Assembly (NCBI GenBank): GCA_035532755.1
Contig: DATKQI010000091.1
Span: forward strand, 1 to 5,169
From: DATKQI01 sp035532755
Lineage (GTDB): Bacteria; Pseudomonadota; Alphaproteobacteria; Acetobacterales; Acetobacteraceae
Reading direction: 5' to 3'
DNA: 5,169 nt
How positions within the stretch are numbered: position 1 is the stretch's first letter; the number at the start of each line of letters is the position of its first letter. This document shows, one piece after another, positions 1-5,169 of this stretch. A program made the translations under genes and the position numbers. The notes below the pieces were generated by a model that ran no database searches, was not told the DNA's origin, and saw only the letters and a list, made by a program, of their open reading frames with translations.

Positions 1-5
1 GCGAA

Positions 6-752
6 TTGTTGACGCGGCCGGCCGTCCCGGGTACCCACGCGCCCGTGACAGCCGCAGCCAGCTCCCCACCCGCCATCCGCGTCCGTGGCCGGTCCTTCAT
101 GGCCCTCGTGCTGGCCCCGGAGCCGCCGGTCGAAGACTGGCTCGCCGCTCTCGACGCGCAGATCCGCCGCTCCCCCTCGTTCTTCGAGGGGCGGCCGGTG
201 GTGATCGACCTCGCGGGCCTGCCGCGCCAGCAGCCCAACGTCTCCGGCCTCATCCAGGGGCTGCACGCGCGCAACATCCGCATCATCGGCACCGAGGGCG
301 CCCACGCGGCGTGGGAGGGGATCGACACCTGGGGCCGCCCGCCGCTCACCACCGGCAGCCGCGCCATCCGGTCGATCGAAGTGCCGGACGAGCCCGCCGC
401 TCCGGCGCAAGGGGAAACCGAACCGTCCTTCCTGCTGGTCGATCATCCCATCCGCTCCGGCCAGTCGCTGGTGTTCGAGGGCGGGGATGTCACCGTCGTC
501 GGCTCCGTCGCCTCGGGGGCGGAGGTGATCGCGGGGGGATCGATCCACATCTACGGCACCCTGCGCGGCCGGGCGGTGGCCGGGTTCGCCGGGAACGCCC
601 GCGCCCGCGTGTTCTGCCGCCGGCTCGAGGCCGAACTCATCGCGATCGACGGCATCTACAGAACGGCGGACGACATGGCCGCCGCCCTGCGCGGGCGCGC
701 CGCCCAGGCCTGGCTGGACGGCGACACGATGGCGATGGCCGCACTCGACTGA
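6..752 (+). CDS. minC: Septum site-determining protein MinC (5' end possibly outside window)
   Basis: MinC inhibits FtsZ polymerisation away from midcell and is recruited to the membrane by MinD. The first ~115 residues form the FtsZ-inhibiting domain (IRVRGRSFMALVL at about 24-36, PVVIDLAGL at 64-72). An Ala/Pro/Glu-rich linker follows (about 125-140), then the C-terminal right-handed beta-helix domain (about 143-222) with the conserved RSGQ (150-153), GDVTVVGSVASGAEVIAGGSIHIYG-type repeats and LEAELIAIDGIY near the end. RSGQ lies on the MinD-binding face in known MinCs. The frame is open to the window edge. The first usable starts are TTG codons at 6 and 9, so the true start could be there or upstream; 248 residues is a normal MinC length. 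The TGA stop (750-752) lies 24 bases before the minD ATG, consistent with co-transcription. Family assignment is secure from the C-terminal motifs and the neighbours. Only the start is uncertain. Confidence 0.95.
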   Translation: MLTRPAVPGTHAPVTAAASSPPAIRVRGRSFMALVLAPEPPVEDWLAALDAQIRRSPSFFEGRPVVIDLAGLPRQQPNVSGLIQGLHARNIRIIGTEGAHAAWEGIDTWGRPPLTTGSRAIRSIEVPDEPAAPAQGETEPSFLLVDHPIRSGQSLVFEGGDVTVVGSVASGAEVIAGGSIHIYGTLRGRAVAGFAGNARARVFCRRLEAELIAIDGIYRTADDMAAALRGRAAQAWLDGDTMAMAALD

Positions 753-776
753 ATCAGTTTGGAGAATAGGCAGAAG

Positions 777-1592
777 ATGGCACAAGTCCTGGTCGTGACA
801 TCGGGCAAGGGCGGCGTCGGCAAGACGACGTCCACCGCCGCGCTGGGCGCGGCCCTCGCGCAGAGCGGGAAGAACGTGGTCGTCGTCGATTTCGATGTCG
901 GCCTGCGCAATCTCGACCTCGTGATGGGGGCGGAACGCCGGGTCGTCTACGACCTGATCAACGTCGTTCAGGGCGATGCGAAGCTGCATCAGGCCCTGAT
1001 CCGGGACAAGCGGGTCGAGACCCTCTCCCTGCTCCCCGCCTCCCAGACGCGCGACAAGGATGCGCTGACGCCCGAGGGGGTGGAGCGCGTCATCGGCGAG
1101 CTGCGGGAGAAGTTCGACTGGGTGATCTGCGACAGCCCCGCCGGCATCGAGAAGGGCGCGGCCCTTGCCATGCACCACGCGGATGCCGCCGTGGTGGTGA
1201 CGAACCCGGAGGTCTCCTCGGTCCGCGATTCGGACCGCATCATCGGCCTGCTCGATTCGAAAACCGTGAAGGCCGAGAAGGGCGAACGGATGGAGAAGCA
1301 CCTTCTCCTCACCCGCTACGACCCCGCCCGCGCCGCGCGCGGCGAAATGCTGAAGGTGGAAGACGTTCTCGAAATCCTCTCGATCCCGCTGCTCGGCATC
1401 ATCCCGGACAGCGAGGAGGTGCTGCGCGCCTCCAACCTCGGCAGCCCCGTCACGCTGAGCAATCCGTCGAGCGCCCCGGCGCGGGCCTATCTGGACGCGG
1501 CAAGGCGGCTGCTGGGCGAGACCGTGGCGATGACGGTACCGAGTGACAGGCGCGGCTTCATCGGCCGCCTGCTGGGGCGGAGGGCGGCATGA
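777..1592 (+). CDS. minD: Septum site-determining ATPase MinD
   Basis: MinD is a deviant-Walker-A ATPase that dimerises on the inner membrane with ATP, recruits MinC and oscillates under MinE control. The 271 residues begin MAQVLVVTSGKGGVGKTT. The P-loop is at 10-18, with the signature lysine K11 and the phosphate-binding K16. The switch I/A' segment DFDVGLRNLDLVMG is at 38-51, the Walker B/switch II segment VICDSPAGIE at 116-125, and VTNPEVSSVRDSDR at 141-154 is characteristic of MinD. The C-terminal RRGFIGRLLGRR (258-269) is the amphipathic membrane-targeting helix, so the protein is full length. I chose ATG 777 because the protein then begins in the usual way, right before the first beta strand, and GGAG (761-764) plus AGG (768-770) sit upstream. 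A TTG at 759 would add six unconserved residues and overlap that ribosome binding site. The stop overlaps the minE start (ATGA, 1589-1592), suggesting translational coupling. Confidence 0.97.
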   Translation: MAQVLVVTSGKGGVGKTTSTAALGAALAQSGKNVVVVDFDVGLRNLDLVMGAERRVVYDLINVVQGDAKLHQALIRDKRVETLSLLPASQTRDKDALTPEGVERVIGELREKFDWVICDSPAGIEKGAALAMHHADAAVVVTNPEVSSVRDSDRIIGLLDSKTVKAEKGERMEKHLLLTRYDPARAARGEMLKVEDVLEILSIPLLGIIPDSEEVLRASNLGSPVTLSNPSSAPARAYLDAARRLLGETVAMTVPSDRRGFIGRLLGRRAA

Positions 1593-1864
1593 ACCTGTTC
1601 AGCCTCTTCACCCGCCGGGGCTCCGCCCCGGTCGCGCGCGAAAGATTGCAGATCCTGCTCGCGCACGAACGCACCGTCACCGGCCGGTCCGATCTGGCGG
1701 CGATCCTGCAGGAGGAAATTCTCGCCGTGATCGCGAAGCACATCGCGGTCGATCGCGAGAAGGTGCACGTGAAGCTGGATCGCGGCAGCGCGGTCTCCAC
1801 GCTGGAGATCGACATCGAAATGCCGGGCCTCGCCACGGCACCGGCCGGCGCCCGGCCGAGCTAG
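1589..1864 (+). CDS. minE: Cell division topological specificity factor MinE
   Basis: MinE stimulates MinD ATPase activity and displaces MinC, driving the oscillation that confines septation to midcell. The 91 residues show the family layout. An N-terminal membrane-contacting stretch MNLFSLF (1-7) is followed by the anti-MinCD helix/strand region ARERLQILLAHERT (16-29). The topological-specificity domain (about 32-79) contains LQEEILAVIAKHIAVD (40-55) and ends in STLEIDIEMP (70-79). A short Ala/Pro-rich tail follows. The start ATG lies inside the end of minD (ATGA overlap), with GGAGGG at 1579-1584 as ribosome binding site. It is the last gene of minCDE; the stop is TAG 1862-1864. The same frame stays open for 280 bases past that stop, into the coding remnant described separately. 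No regulatory sequence specific to minE is visible. Confidence 0.96.
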   Translation: MNLFSLFTRRGSAPVARERLQILLAHERTVTGRSDLAAILQEEILAVIAKHIAVDREKVHVKLDRGSAVSTLEIDIEMPGLATAPAGARPS

Positions 1865-1914
1865 GCCGCGAACCCGCACGCGCAAACCGCCCCATCTTTC
1901 GCCATCCTCTCCAT

Positions 1915-1951
1915 CCGCCATGCCGGCGCGGGCGGGCATCCAGGCCCGCCG
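1915..1951 (+). repeat. Partial copy of a palindromic (REP/MITE-like) repeat
   Basis: These 37 bases match 2687-2723 at 33 of 37 positions in the same orientation, counted by eye. Differences are at 1918, 1925, 1930 and 1934. It contains the imperfect inverted arms ATGCC...GGCAT, followed by CCAGGCCCGCCG. Only the left half of the element is recognisable. The matching right arm (CCTGGATTCCCGC...) that closes the 2687-2771 copy is absent. It lies 50 bases after the minE stop and directly before a broken coding remnant. Confidence 0.75.
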
Positions 1952-1973
1952 TTCGGGCGGCCGGAAAGGCCGG
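1946..1973 (+). other. Two adjacent short GC-rich hairpins after minE
   Basis: CCGCC (1946-1950) pairs with GGCGG (1956-1960) around the loop GTTCG. Next to it, CCGG (1961-1964) pairs with CCGG (1970-1973). Both are perfect but short. They follow the last gene of the min operon by about 80 bases and could slow or end transcription. No T tract follows on the + strand, so a canonical intrinsic terminator is not supported. They may simply be part of the degraded repeat. Confidence 0.3.
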
Positions 1974-1999
1974 CGATCAGGTCGGGGCCATCCGACGCG

Positions 2000-2146
2000 T
2001 GGGCGTGGGCGACATTCGATTGCGCCGCCGAGGACCACGATCGCTGGGTCAGCCATATCGAGAAGGAGGGTTTCGCGAAATGGCTCTCCGCCCTCCGTCT
2101 GTTCATGGGGATGCGTACCCCCGAGCGCCGATCAGGCCTTCCTTAA
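2000..2146 (+). pseudogene. Start-less C-terminal remnant of an unidentified protein gene
   Basis: One frame reads as plausible protein from about 2000 to a TAA at 2144-2146, including WAWATFDCAAEDHDRW, WVSHIEKEGFAKWL and LRLFMGMRTPERR. Of the 43 codons from 2000 to 2128, 35 end in G or C, while only about 22 have G or C in the second position (hand count). This is the periodicity of real genes in this window. No ATG, GTG or TTG occurs in this frame between the minE stop (1862) and ATG 2105, so it cannot be a complete gene as it stands. The upstream part is occupied by the partial repeat at 1915-1951, so the 5' portion was probably lost there. The remnant's stop overlaps the end of the convergent cupin gene (2143-2145). 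I do not recognise the family and suggest no function. Alternatives are read-through extension of minE, which shares the frame, or chance. Confidence 0.5.
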
Positions 2147-2469
2147 CGCAGCATCATGTCCGCCAGCGCCTCCGGCCGCTTCACCTCGATCTCCACGAAG
2201 GCGATCGGATGCGGGGAGCCGTTCATCACGTCATGCCGGATGCCGGCCGGCCGCATATAGGCCTGCCCTGCCGCCAGCGGCACGTCCGTCACTTCCTGCC
2301 CGTCGTGCACGCGCAGGGTGCCCGCCACCAGCATCACCACGAAATACGGCCAGCCATGCTCATGCCAGCCGGTCACCGCGCCGGGCGGAAAATCCCAGCG
2401 GGTGATGCGGACCGTCTCGTCGTCCTGCTGCAAGGCGGGTTTTGCCGGAATCGTGCAGGTGAAGGCCAT
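2143..2469 (-). CDS. Small single-domain cupin protein
   Basis: This 108-residue protein is a single cupin beta-barrel. Motif 2 is a perfect match to G(X)5PXG(X)2H(X)3N: G68, P74, G76, H79, N83 (GQAYMRPAGIRHDVMN). Motif 1 is G30-AVTGW-H36-E-H38 ending at G50. It has the two histidines, but the usual glutamate ligand position is Tyr/Phe (HEHGWPYFVV). H36, H38 and H79 could therefore bind a metal with three histidines. The hydrophobic strand FVVMLVAGTLRVHDG (43-57) precedes motif 2. The substrate cannot be read from sequence; small cupins include dioxygenases, isomerases and sensory proteins. I chose ATG 2469 because the domain starts there and AAGGG lies about 9 bases upstream. A longer open frame to 2739 would run through hairpins and the palindromic repeat, so I rejected it. 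The gene stands alone, convergent with minE and the remnant, and the next upstream gene lies 406 bases away. Confidence 0.82.
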   Translation of the reverse strand: MAFTCTIPAKPALQQDDETVRITRWDFPPGAVTGWHEHGWPYFVVMLVAGTLRVHDGQEVTDVPLAAGQAYMRPAGIRHDVMNGSPHPIAFVEIEVKRPEALADMMLR

Positions 2470-2525
2470 ATCGCGAAACCCTTGTTCTGCCGGCGGCGGC
2501 CGCGCGCGGAAATCGCCGCCATGAA

Positions 2526-2570
2526 CCCCGAGTATGTGCCTCGGGGCCGCACGCCGCCAGAGGGCGGCGT
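2526..2570. promoter_or_regulatory. Tandem perfect hairpins upstream of the cupin gene
   Basis: CCCCGAG (2526-2532) pairs perfectly with CTCGGGG (2540-2546) around a seven-base loop. Four bases later, ACGCCGCC (2551-2558) pairs perfectly with GGCGGCGT (2563-2570) around a four-base loop. They lie 57-101 bases upstream of the cupin ATG on the - strand, where a leader transcript could carry both. Neither is followed by a T tract on either strand, so a standard intrinsic terminator is unlikely. A leader regulatory structure, a factor-dependent stop for ycaQ transcripts and a chance GC-rich palindrome are all possible. No known riboswitch is recognised. Confidence 0.4.
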
Positions 2571-2602
2571 CCTGCTTGAATGGCCGTTTGCCGGCGCTCC
2601 CT

Positions 2603-2628
2603 CCGTCATGCCTGCGCAGGGGTGACGG
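2603..2628. repeat. Short palindromic repeat unit (REP-like, half element)
   Basis: This is a 26-base imperfect palindrome: CCGTCA at the left pairs with TGACGG at the right, and CCTGCGCAGG in the centre is itself a perfect palindrome. Its first 18 bases are identical to 2687-2704, so it belongs to the same family as the 85-base element 58 bases downstream. It looks like a shortened version with only the outer tip and an inner core. Confidence 0.75.
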
Positions 2629-2686
2629 GTGAGGGCCGGGGCATGCCGTCTCGCCCCTCGTACGCCCTGCCCCACCCGCTTCTCCA

Positions 2687-2771
2687 CCGTCATGCCTGCG
2701 CAGGCAGGCATCCAGGCCCGCCGCCTCGGAAGACCGCAAGCCCTGGATTCCCGCTTTCGCGGGAATGACGG
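2687..2771. repeat. 85-base palindromic element with 30-base inverted ends (REP/MITE-like)
   Basis: The 30-base arms 2687-2716 and 2742-2771 are imperfect inverted repeats. Both begin CCGTCAT from the outside and end ATCCAGG toward the centre, with about six differences between them. Each arm also folds alone: ATGCCTG/CAGGCAT on the left, and ATTCCCGC/GCGGGAAT with loop TTTC on the right (2747-2766). The 25-base centre is not repeated. The right arm is the well-known 'CGTCATTCCCGCGAAAGCGGGAATCCAGG' type found in many copies between genes of proteobacterial genomes. That family knowledge is from memory. No open reading frame for a transposase is present, so any movement would need an enzyme supplied elsewhere. 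Confidence 0.85.
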
Positions 2772-2875
2772 CAACGGCTCAACATTTTCGCCGATTGGTA
2801 TAACGGCAACAGGCCGATGCTTTCGCCGGCAGCCAAGGCGGCCCTTTACGGCCCGCAACCGGTCGCGCCGGGCCT

Positions 2876-4030
2876 TCACCCCGCGAGCTGAAACCGCTCG
2901 AAGCGGTGCAGTTCCTCCTCGATGCGGCGCTTCAACCCCTTGCGCGGGCCGCTGCCGACCCACGTCCATTTCTGCACCAGCAATTCCTGCGTCCTGCGAT
3001 CCGTCTTGAGATCGATGGCGGCGACGATGTCGTCTCCCACAAGGACAGGCAGGGCGAAATATCCGAACAGCCGCTTCTCCTTGGGCACATACGCCTCGAA
3101 CCGATGCTCGTAGCCGAGAAAGAGCCGGGCCCGCTTGCGCTGGATGATGAGCGGATCGAACGGCGAGAGGATATGGATCATCGCCGCAGCAGGCTCGCCG
3201 GTCTCGAGCGCATCGGGGCGGACCCAGTGTTCCTGCTTTCCCGCGCCGTCGAGCGCGACCGGCACCAGCTCCTTGCGGCGAACCCCGGCGTCGATCAGTT
3301 GCCGGATGGCCGGCTTGCTTTTCGCATCGAGGTGGCAGATCGACTCCAGGCTCACGACCCCCTGCGCGCGCAGGGCCCGATCGAGCAGGTACACGGACGT
3401 TTCCCGCGCCGAGGCCGGCCTAGGCGCCTTGCCCCAGCCGAAATGCCGCTCCATGAGCTCATAGGTCTTGAGCATGCCGTTGCGCTCGCTGATCGTCAGC
3501 ACGCCGGTGTAGAAGGCCAGTTGCAGCGCCCGCTTCGACGGCTTGCGGCTGGCCCAGAGATGCTCCTTCTCGACCAGCACGTCGTCCTCTATGTCCCGGA
3601 TCGTCAGGCCGCCTTCCTTCCGGATCAGCGACAGGACCTTGCGCATATCCGCCTTCGTGACCGAGCTGAACCAGCTGGCCGGCTCCCGCCGGTGGCGCTT
3701 CATCGCACCGGCGAAGAAACGCAGATCCTCCGTCGGCACGTAGGACAGGGCATGCGTCCAATACTCGAAGATGCTCTTATCGACGGTCTGTGCCTGGTGC
3801 AGATGCGCGCGCCGATAGGCGGGGATGCGCGTCCAGAGAATATGGTGGTGGCACCGCTCGATGACATTGATGGTGTCGATCTGCACATAGCCCAGATGCT
3901 TCACCGCCGCGGCCGTCGCCTCCGGCCCGTCGCCGAAGGGCGTGGGGGTGTCGAGCCGCTGGGCATGCAGCCAGATGTGCCTGGCCTGGGCCGTGGTGAG
4001 GGGGTGGGATCTGCTTGCGGTGCGGGGCAT
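2876..4030 (-). CDS. ycaQ: YcaQ/AlkX-family winged-helix DNA glycosylase (HTH_42)
   Basis: The 384-residue protein belongs to the HTH_42 winged-helix family. Characterised members are DNA glycosylases that excise bulky alkylated bases and unhook interstrand crosslinks (E. coli YcaQ/AlkX, Streptomyces AlkZ). The catalytic QxD/QxQ motif appears as Q50-I51-D52 in LGYVQIDTINVIERCHH. EYWTHALSYVP (89-99), LSPFDPLIIQRKR (288-300) and the C-terminal FEAYVPKEKRLFGYFALPVLVG (311-332) followed by AAIDLKTDRR (337-346) are the other family blocks. The winged helices lie between about 125 and 255. Length is close to the roughly 400 residues of E. coli YcaQ and nothing is missing. ATG 4030 places normal N-terminal spacing before the first helix (LTTAQARHIWLHAQRL), but no clear Shine-Dalgarno precedes it; see the -10-like site at 4039-4044. 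The 110-base gap to the upstream aldo/keto reductase on the same strand leaves it open whether they share a transcript. No cytoplasmic-export signal is seen. Confidence 0.9.
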   Translation of the reverse strand: MPRTASRSHPLTTAQARHIWLHAQRLDTPTPFGDGPEATAAAVKHLGYVQIDTINVIERCHHHILWTRIPAYRRAHLHQAQTVDKSIFEYWTHALSYVPTEDLRFFAGAMKRHRREPASWFSSVTKADMRKVLSLIRKEGGLTIRDIEDDVLVEKEHLWASRKPSKRALQLAFYTGVLTISERNGMLKTYELMERHFGWGKAPRPASARETSVYLLDRALRAQGVVSLESICHLDAKSKPAIRQLIDAGVRRKELVPVALDGAGKQEHWVRPDALETGEPAAAMIHILSPFDPLIIQRKRARLFLGYEHRFEAYVPKEKRLFGYFALPVLVGDDIVAAIDLKTDRRTQELLVQKWTWVGSGPRKGLKRRIEEELHRFERFQLAG

Positions 4031-4038
4031 CGAGCCGG

Positions 4039-4044
4039 AATGTA
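4039..4044 (-). promoter_or_regulatory. Possible -10 element giving a near-leaderless ycaQ transcript
   Basis: On the - strand TACATT (consensus TATAAT, 4 of 6) ends 8 bases before the ATG at 4030. Transcription starting about seven bases downstream would begin within a couple of bases of the start codon. That fits the lack of a purine-rich ribosome binding site in the bases just before it. No good -35 box is seen 16-18 bases upstream, so the call is weak. Confidence 0.25.
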
Positions 4045-4114
4045 GCCCGATTCGCGCGCATGAGGAGGCGTGGAAATGGCAACGTCGCCGGCATGTCTTT
4101 GTTTTGGCGCGATG

Positions 4115-4138
4115 CCGCTCGCCCTTCGGGCTCGGCGG
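4115..4138 (-). terminator. Hairpin after the aldo/keto reductase gene, weak terminator candidate
   Basis: CCGC (4115-4118) pairs with GCGG (4135-4138), and GCCC (4121-4124) pairs with GGGC (4128-4131) around a three-base loop. A small asymmetric internal loop separates the two stems. It sits just past the stop codon of the - strand reductase (4141-4143), the usual place for a terminator, and before ycaQ. On the - strand the following bases are CATCGCGCCAAAAC, with no T tract, so intrinsic termination would be inefficient. Confidence 0.35.
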
Positions 4139-4140
4139 TA

Positions 4141-5118
4141 TCAGAGGCCGACGCGGCGCAGCAGCGCATCCGGGTAGCGCGCGCCGGCCGCCGCACCCGG
4201 CTTGAAGACCTGCTCCAGGTCGCGCAGCGTCGCGGCCGAGATCCTGATGGAAGCCGCCGCGGCATTCTCTTCCAGCCAGCGCCTGTGGCTGGTGCCGGCA
4301 ATCGGCACGATGGCGCGATCGCGGGACAGCACCCAGGCGAGCGCGAGCTGCGCCGGCGTGCAGCCCTCGGCCTCGGCCGAGCGCTTGAGCGCGGCAACCA
4401 GATCGAGATTATGGCGCGCGTTGTCGCCCTGGAACCGCGGCATGTTGCGCCGCGCGTCGCCGGCGGCCAGCGCGTCGCCGCCGCCAACGAGGCCGGTCAG
4501 GAAGCCGCGCCCGAGCGGGCTGTAGGCCACGAAGCCGATGCCGAGTTCCCTGCACAGCGCGAGCAACTCCACCTCCACGTCGCGCGTCCACAGCGAATAT
4601 TCGGTCTGCAATGCCGCGAGCGGATGCACCGCATGGGCACGCCGGATGGTGGCCGGCGCGGCCTCCGAAATGCCGAGATGGCGGATCTTGCCTTCGTCCT
4701 TCAGCCGCACCATCGCGCCCACCGTATCCTCGATCGGCACGGTGGGATCGACGCGATGGATGAAATACAGATCGATCGCCCCGATGCCGAGACGGCGAAG
4801 GCTCGCCTCGCAGGCCTGCCGGACGTATTCCGGCCGCCCGTCGGCGCCCGGCGTGCCGTCCGCTGTGCGGATGTTGCCGAATTTCGTCGCGACGACGTAT
4901 CGGTCCCGGCGGCCGGCCAGGGCCCGGCCGACCAGCTCCTCGTTCCTGCCCTGCCCGTACGCGTCCGACGTATCGAGAAAATCGATGCCGATCTCGGCGG
5001 CGCGATGAATGGTCTCGATCGCGCCGGCCGGGTCCGCGGTGCCGTAGATCGGCGTCATGCTCATGCAGCCCAATCCCTGGGCCGAGACTTCCAATGCTCC
5101 TAAGCGGCGGCGTTCCAT
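4141..5118 (-). CDS. Aldo/keto reductase
   Basis: This is a 325-residue NAD(P)H-dependent oxidoreductase of the aldo/keto reductase (alpha/beta)8-barrel superfamily, which reduces carbonyl compounds in the cytoplasm. The catalytic tetrad is intact: D49 and Y54 in FLDTSDAYG, K79 in VVATKFG, and H121 in IDLYFIHRVD. Other family features are the N-terminal LGALEVSAQGLGCMSM, KIRHLGISE (144-152), QTEYSLWTRD (171-180), GFVAYSPLGRGFLTG (195-209) and the cofactor phosphate-binding segment VPIAGTSHRRWLEEN (271-285). The MERRRLG start and the YSPLGRGFLTG block resemble the AKR13/IolS-like enzymes often annotated simply as oxidoreductases. The physiological substrate cannot be told. The start ATG 5118 is supported by AAAGGGAAA about 9 bases upstream and by normal N-terminal length. 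It is the most upstream gene of the - strand group in view; 51 bases of upstream sequence remain, with no clear promoter in them. Confidence 0.93.
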   Translation of the reverse strand: MERRRLGALEVSAQGLGCMSMTPIYGTADPAGAIETIHRAAEIGIDFLDTSDAYGQGRNEELVGRALAGRRDRYVVATKFGNIRTADGTPGADGRPEYVRQACEASLRRLGIGAIDLYFIHRVDPTVPIEDTVGAMVRLKDEGKIRHLGISEAAPATIRRAHAVHPLAALQTEYSLWTRDVEVELLALCRELGIGFVAYSPLGRGFLTGLVGGGDALAAGDARRNMPRFQGDNARHNLDLVAALKRSAEAEGCTPAQLALAWVLSRDRAIVPIAGTSHRRWLEENAAAASIRISAATLRDLEQVFKPGAAAGARYPDALLRRVGL

Positions 5119-5169
5119 GGCGATTTCCCTTTCCCTGTGAACGCAGTTGCACCAGCCGGCAAAACCACG

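Larger units (their letters stand above)
2470..2875. other. 406-base intergenic region with repeats and hairpins, no gene seen
   Basis: This stretch lies between the cupin start and the ycaQ-like stop. It holds two strong hairpins (2526-2570), a 26-base palindrome (2603-2628) and an 85-base inverted-repeat element (2687-2771), listed separately. The open frames crossing it on either strand run through these repeats and show no recognisable protein motif. The cupin promoter should lie here on the - strand, but I see no convincing -35/-10 pair. The part from 2772 to 2875 shows nothing I can assign. GGTATAACGG at about 2797-2806 resembles a tRNA D-arm, but there is no matching acceptor stem or T-arm. 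Confidence 0.6.

Noticed and set aside
1603..1700. CRISPR-like or tandem repeat structure anywhere in the window
   Set aside because: No regularly spaced direct repeats were found. The only repeats are the three palindromic units between genes.
2067..2482. 12-base inverted match AGGGTTTCGCGA at 2067-2078 (+) and 2471-2482 (-), next to the cupin start
   Set aside because: A 12-base match is expected about once by chance in a window of this size. One copy lies within apparent coding sequence, so an operator pair is not supported.
1543..2625. Open frame of 360 codons crossing minE, the intergenic repeat and the cupin gene on the + strand
   Set aside because: It runs out of frame through minE and antisense through the cupin. 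Composition is Arg/Pro-rich, typical of a shadow frame.
2470..2739. N-terminal extension of the cupin to an upstream ATG at 2739
   Set aside because: The extra 90 residues would be translated from hairpins and the palindromic repeat and contain no domain. ATG 2469 has its own ribosome binding site and starts the cupin fold.
2785..2870. tRNA-like string GGTATAACGG suggestive of a D-arm
   Set aside because: No seven-base acceptor stem, anticodon arm or T-arm (GGTTCGA-type) can be laid out around it.
2906..4045. Long open frame of 379 codons on the + strand opposite the ycaQ-like gene
   Set aside because: It is the antisense shadow of a recognised gene in GC-rich DNA, with no family motifs in its translation.
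4015..5103. Long open frame of 362 codons on the + strand opposite the aldo/keto reductase
   Set aside because: The opposite strand encodes a complete enzyme with an intact catalytic tetrad. The + strand translation is Arg/Ala-rich and shows no domain.

Overview
The window is GC-rich with strong third-position GC bias. It reads as a chromosomal segment from a high-GC proteobacterium, most likely an alphaproteobacterium. That placement is an inference from composition, from the minC-minD-minE order, and from a dispersed palindromic repeat of the 'CGTCATTCCCGCG' type that is common in that group. No taxonomic marker gene is present.

Layout. Bases 1-1864 (+ strand) hold a compact cell-division-site operon, minC-minD-minE. 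There are 24 bases between minC and minD, and minD and minE share an ATGA overlap. From about 2143 to 5118 every gene lies on the - strand and converges on the min operon: a small single-domain cupin (2143-2469), a YcaQ/AlkX-type winged-helix DNA glycosylase (2876-4030) and an aldo/keto reductase (4141-5118). The two gene-poor gaps, 1865-2142 and 2470-2875, carry the non-genic structure. They hold three members of one palindromic repeat family, several GC-rich hairpins, and a start-less coding remnant that ends at 2146.

How the genes work together. MinC (FtsZ polymerisation inhibitor), MinD (membrane ATPase) and MinE (MinD ATPase activator and topological factor) form one functional unit that places the division septum. 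The - strand genes have no evident functional link to it or to each other: a probable metal-binding cupin of unknown substrate, a DNA-repair glycosylase and an NAD(P)H-dependent oxidoreductase.

The most noteworthy points are (i) a roughly 48-codon C-terminal gene remnant with protein-like codon usage and no start codon, in the same frame as minE and just past its stop, (ii) the repeat copies flanking the remnant-plus-cupin segment as imperfect direct repeats, (iii) a QID catalytic motif that places the YcaQ homologue in the AlkX (Q-x-D) class, and (iv) a possible near-leaderless start for that gene. I do not see a convincing new multi-gene system here.
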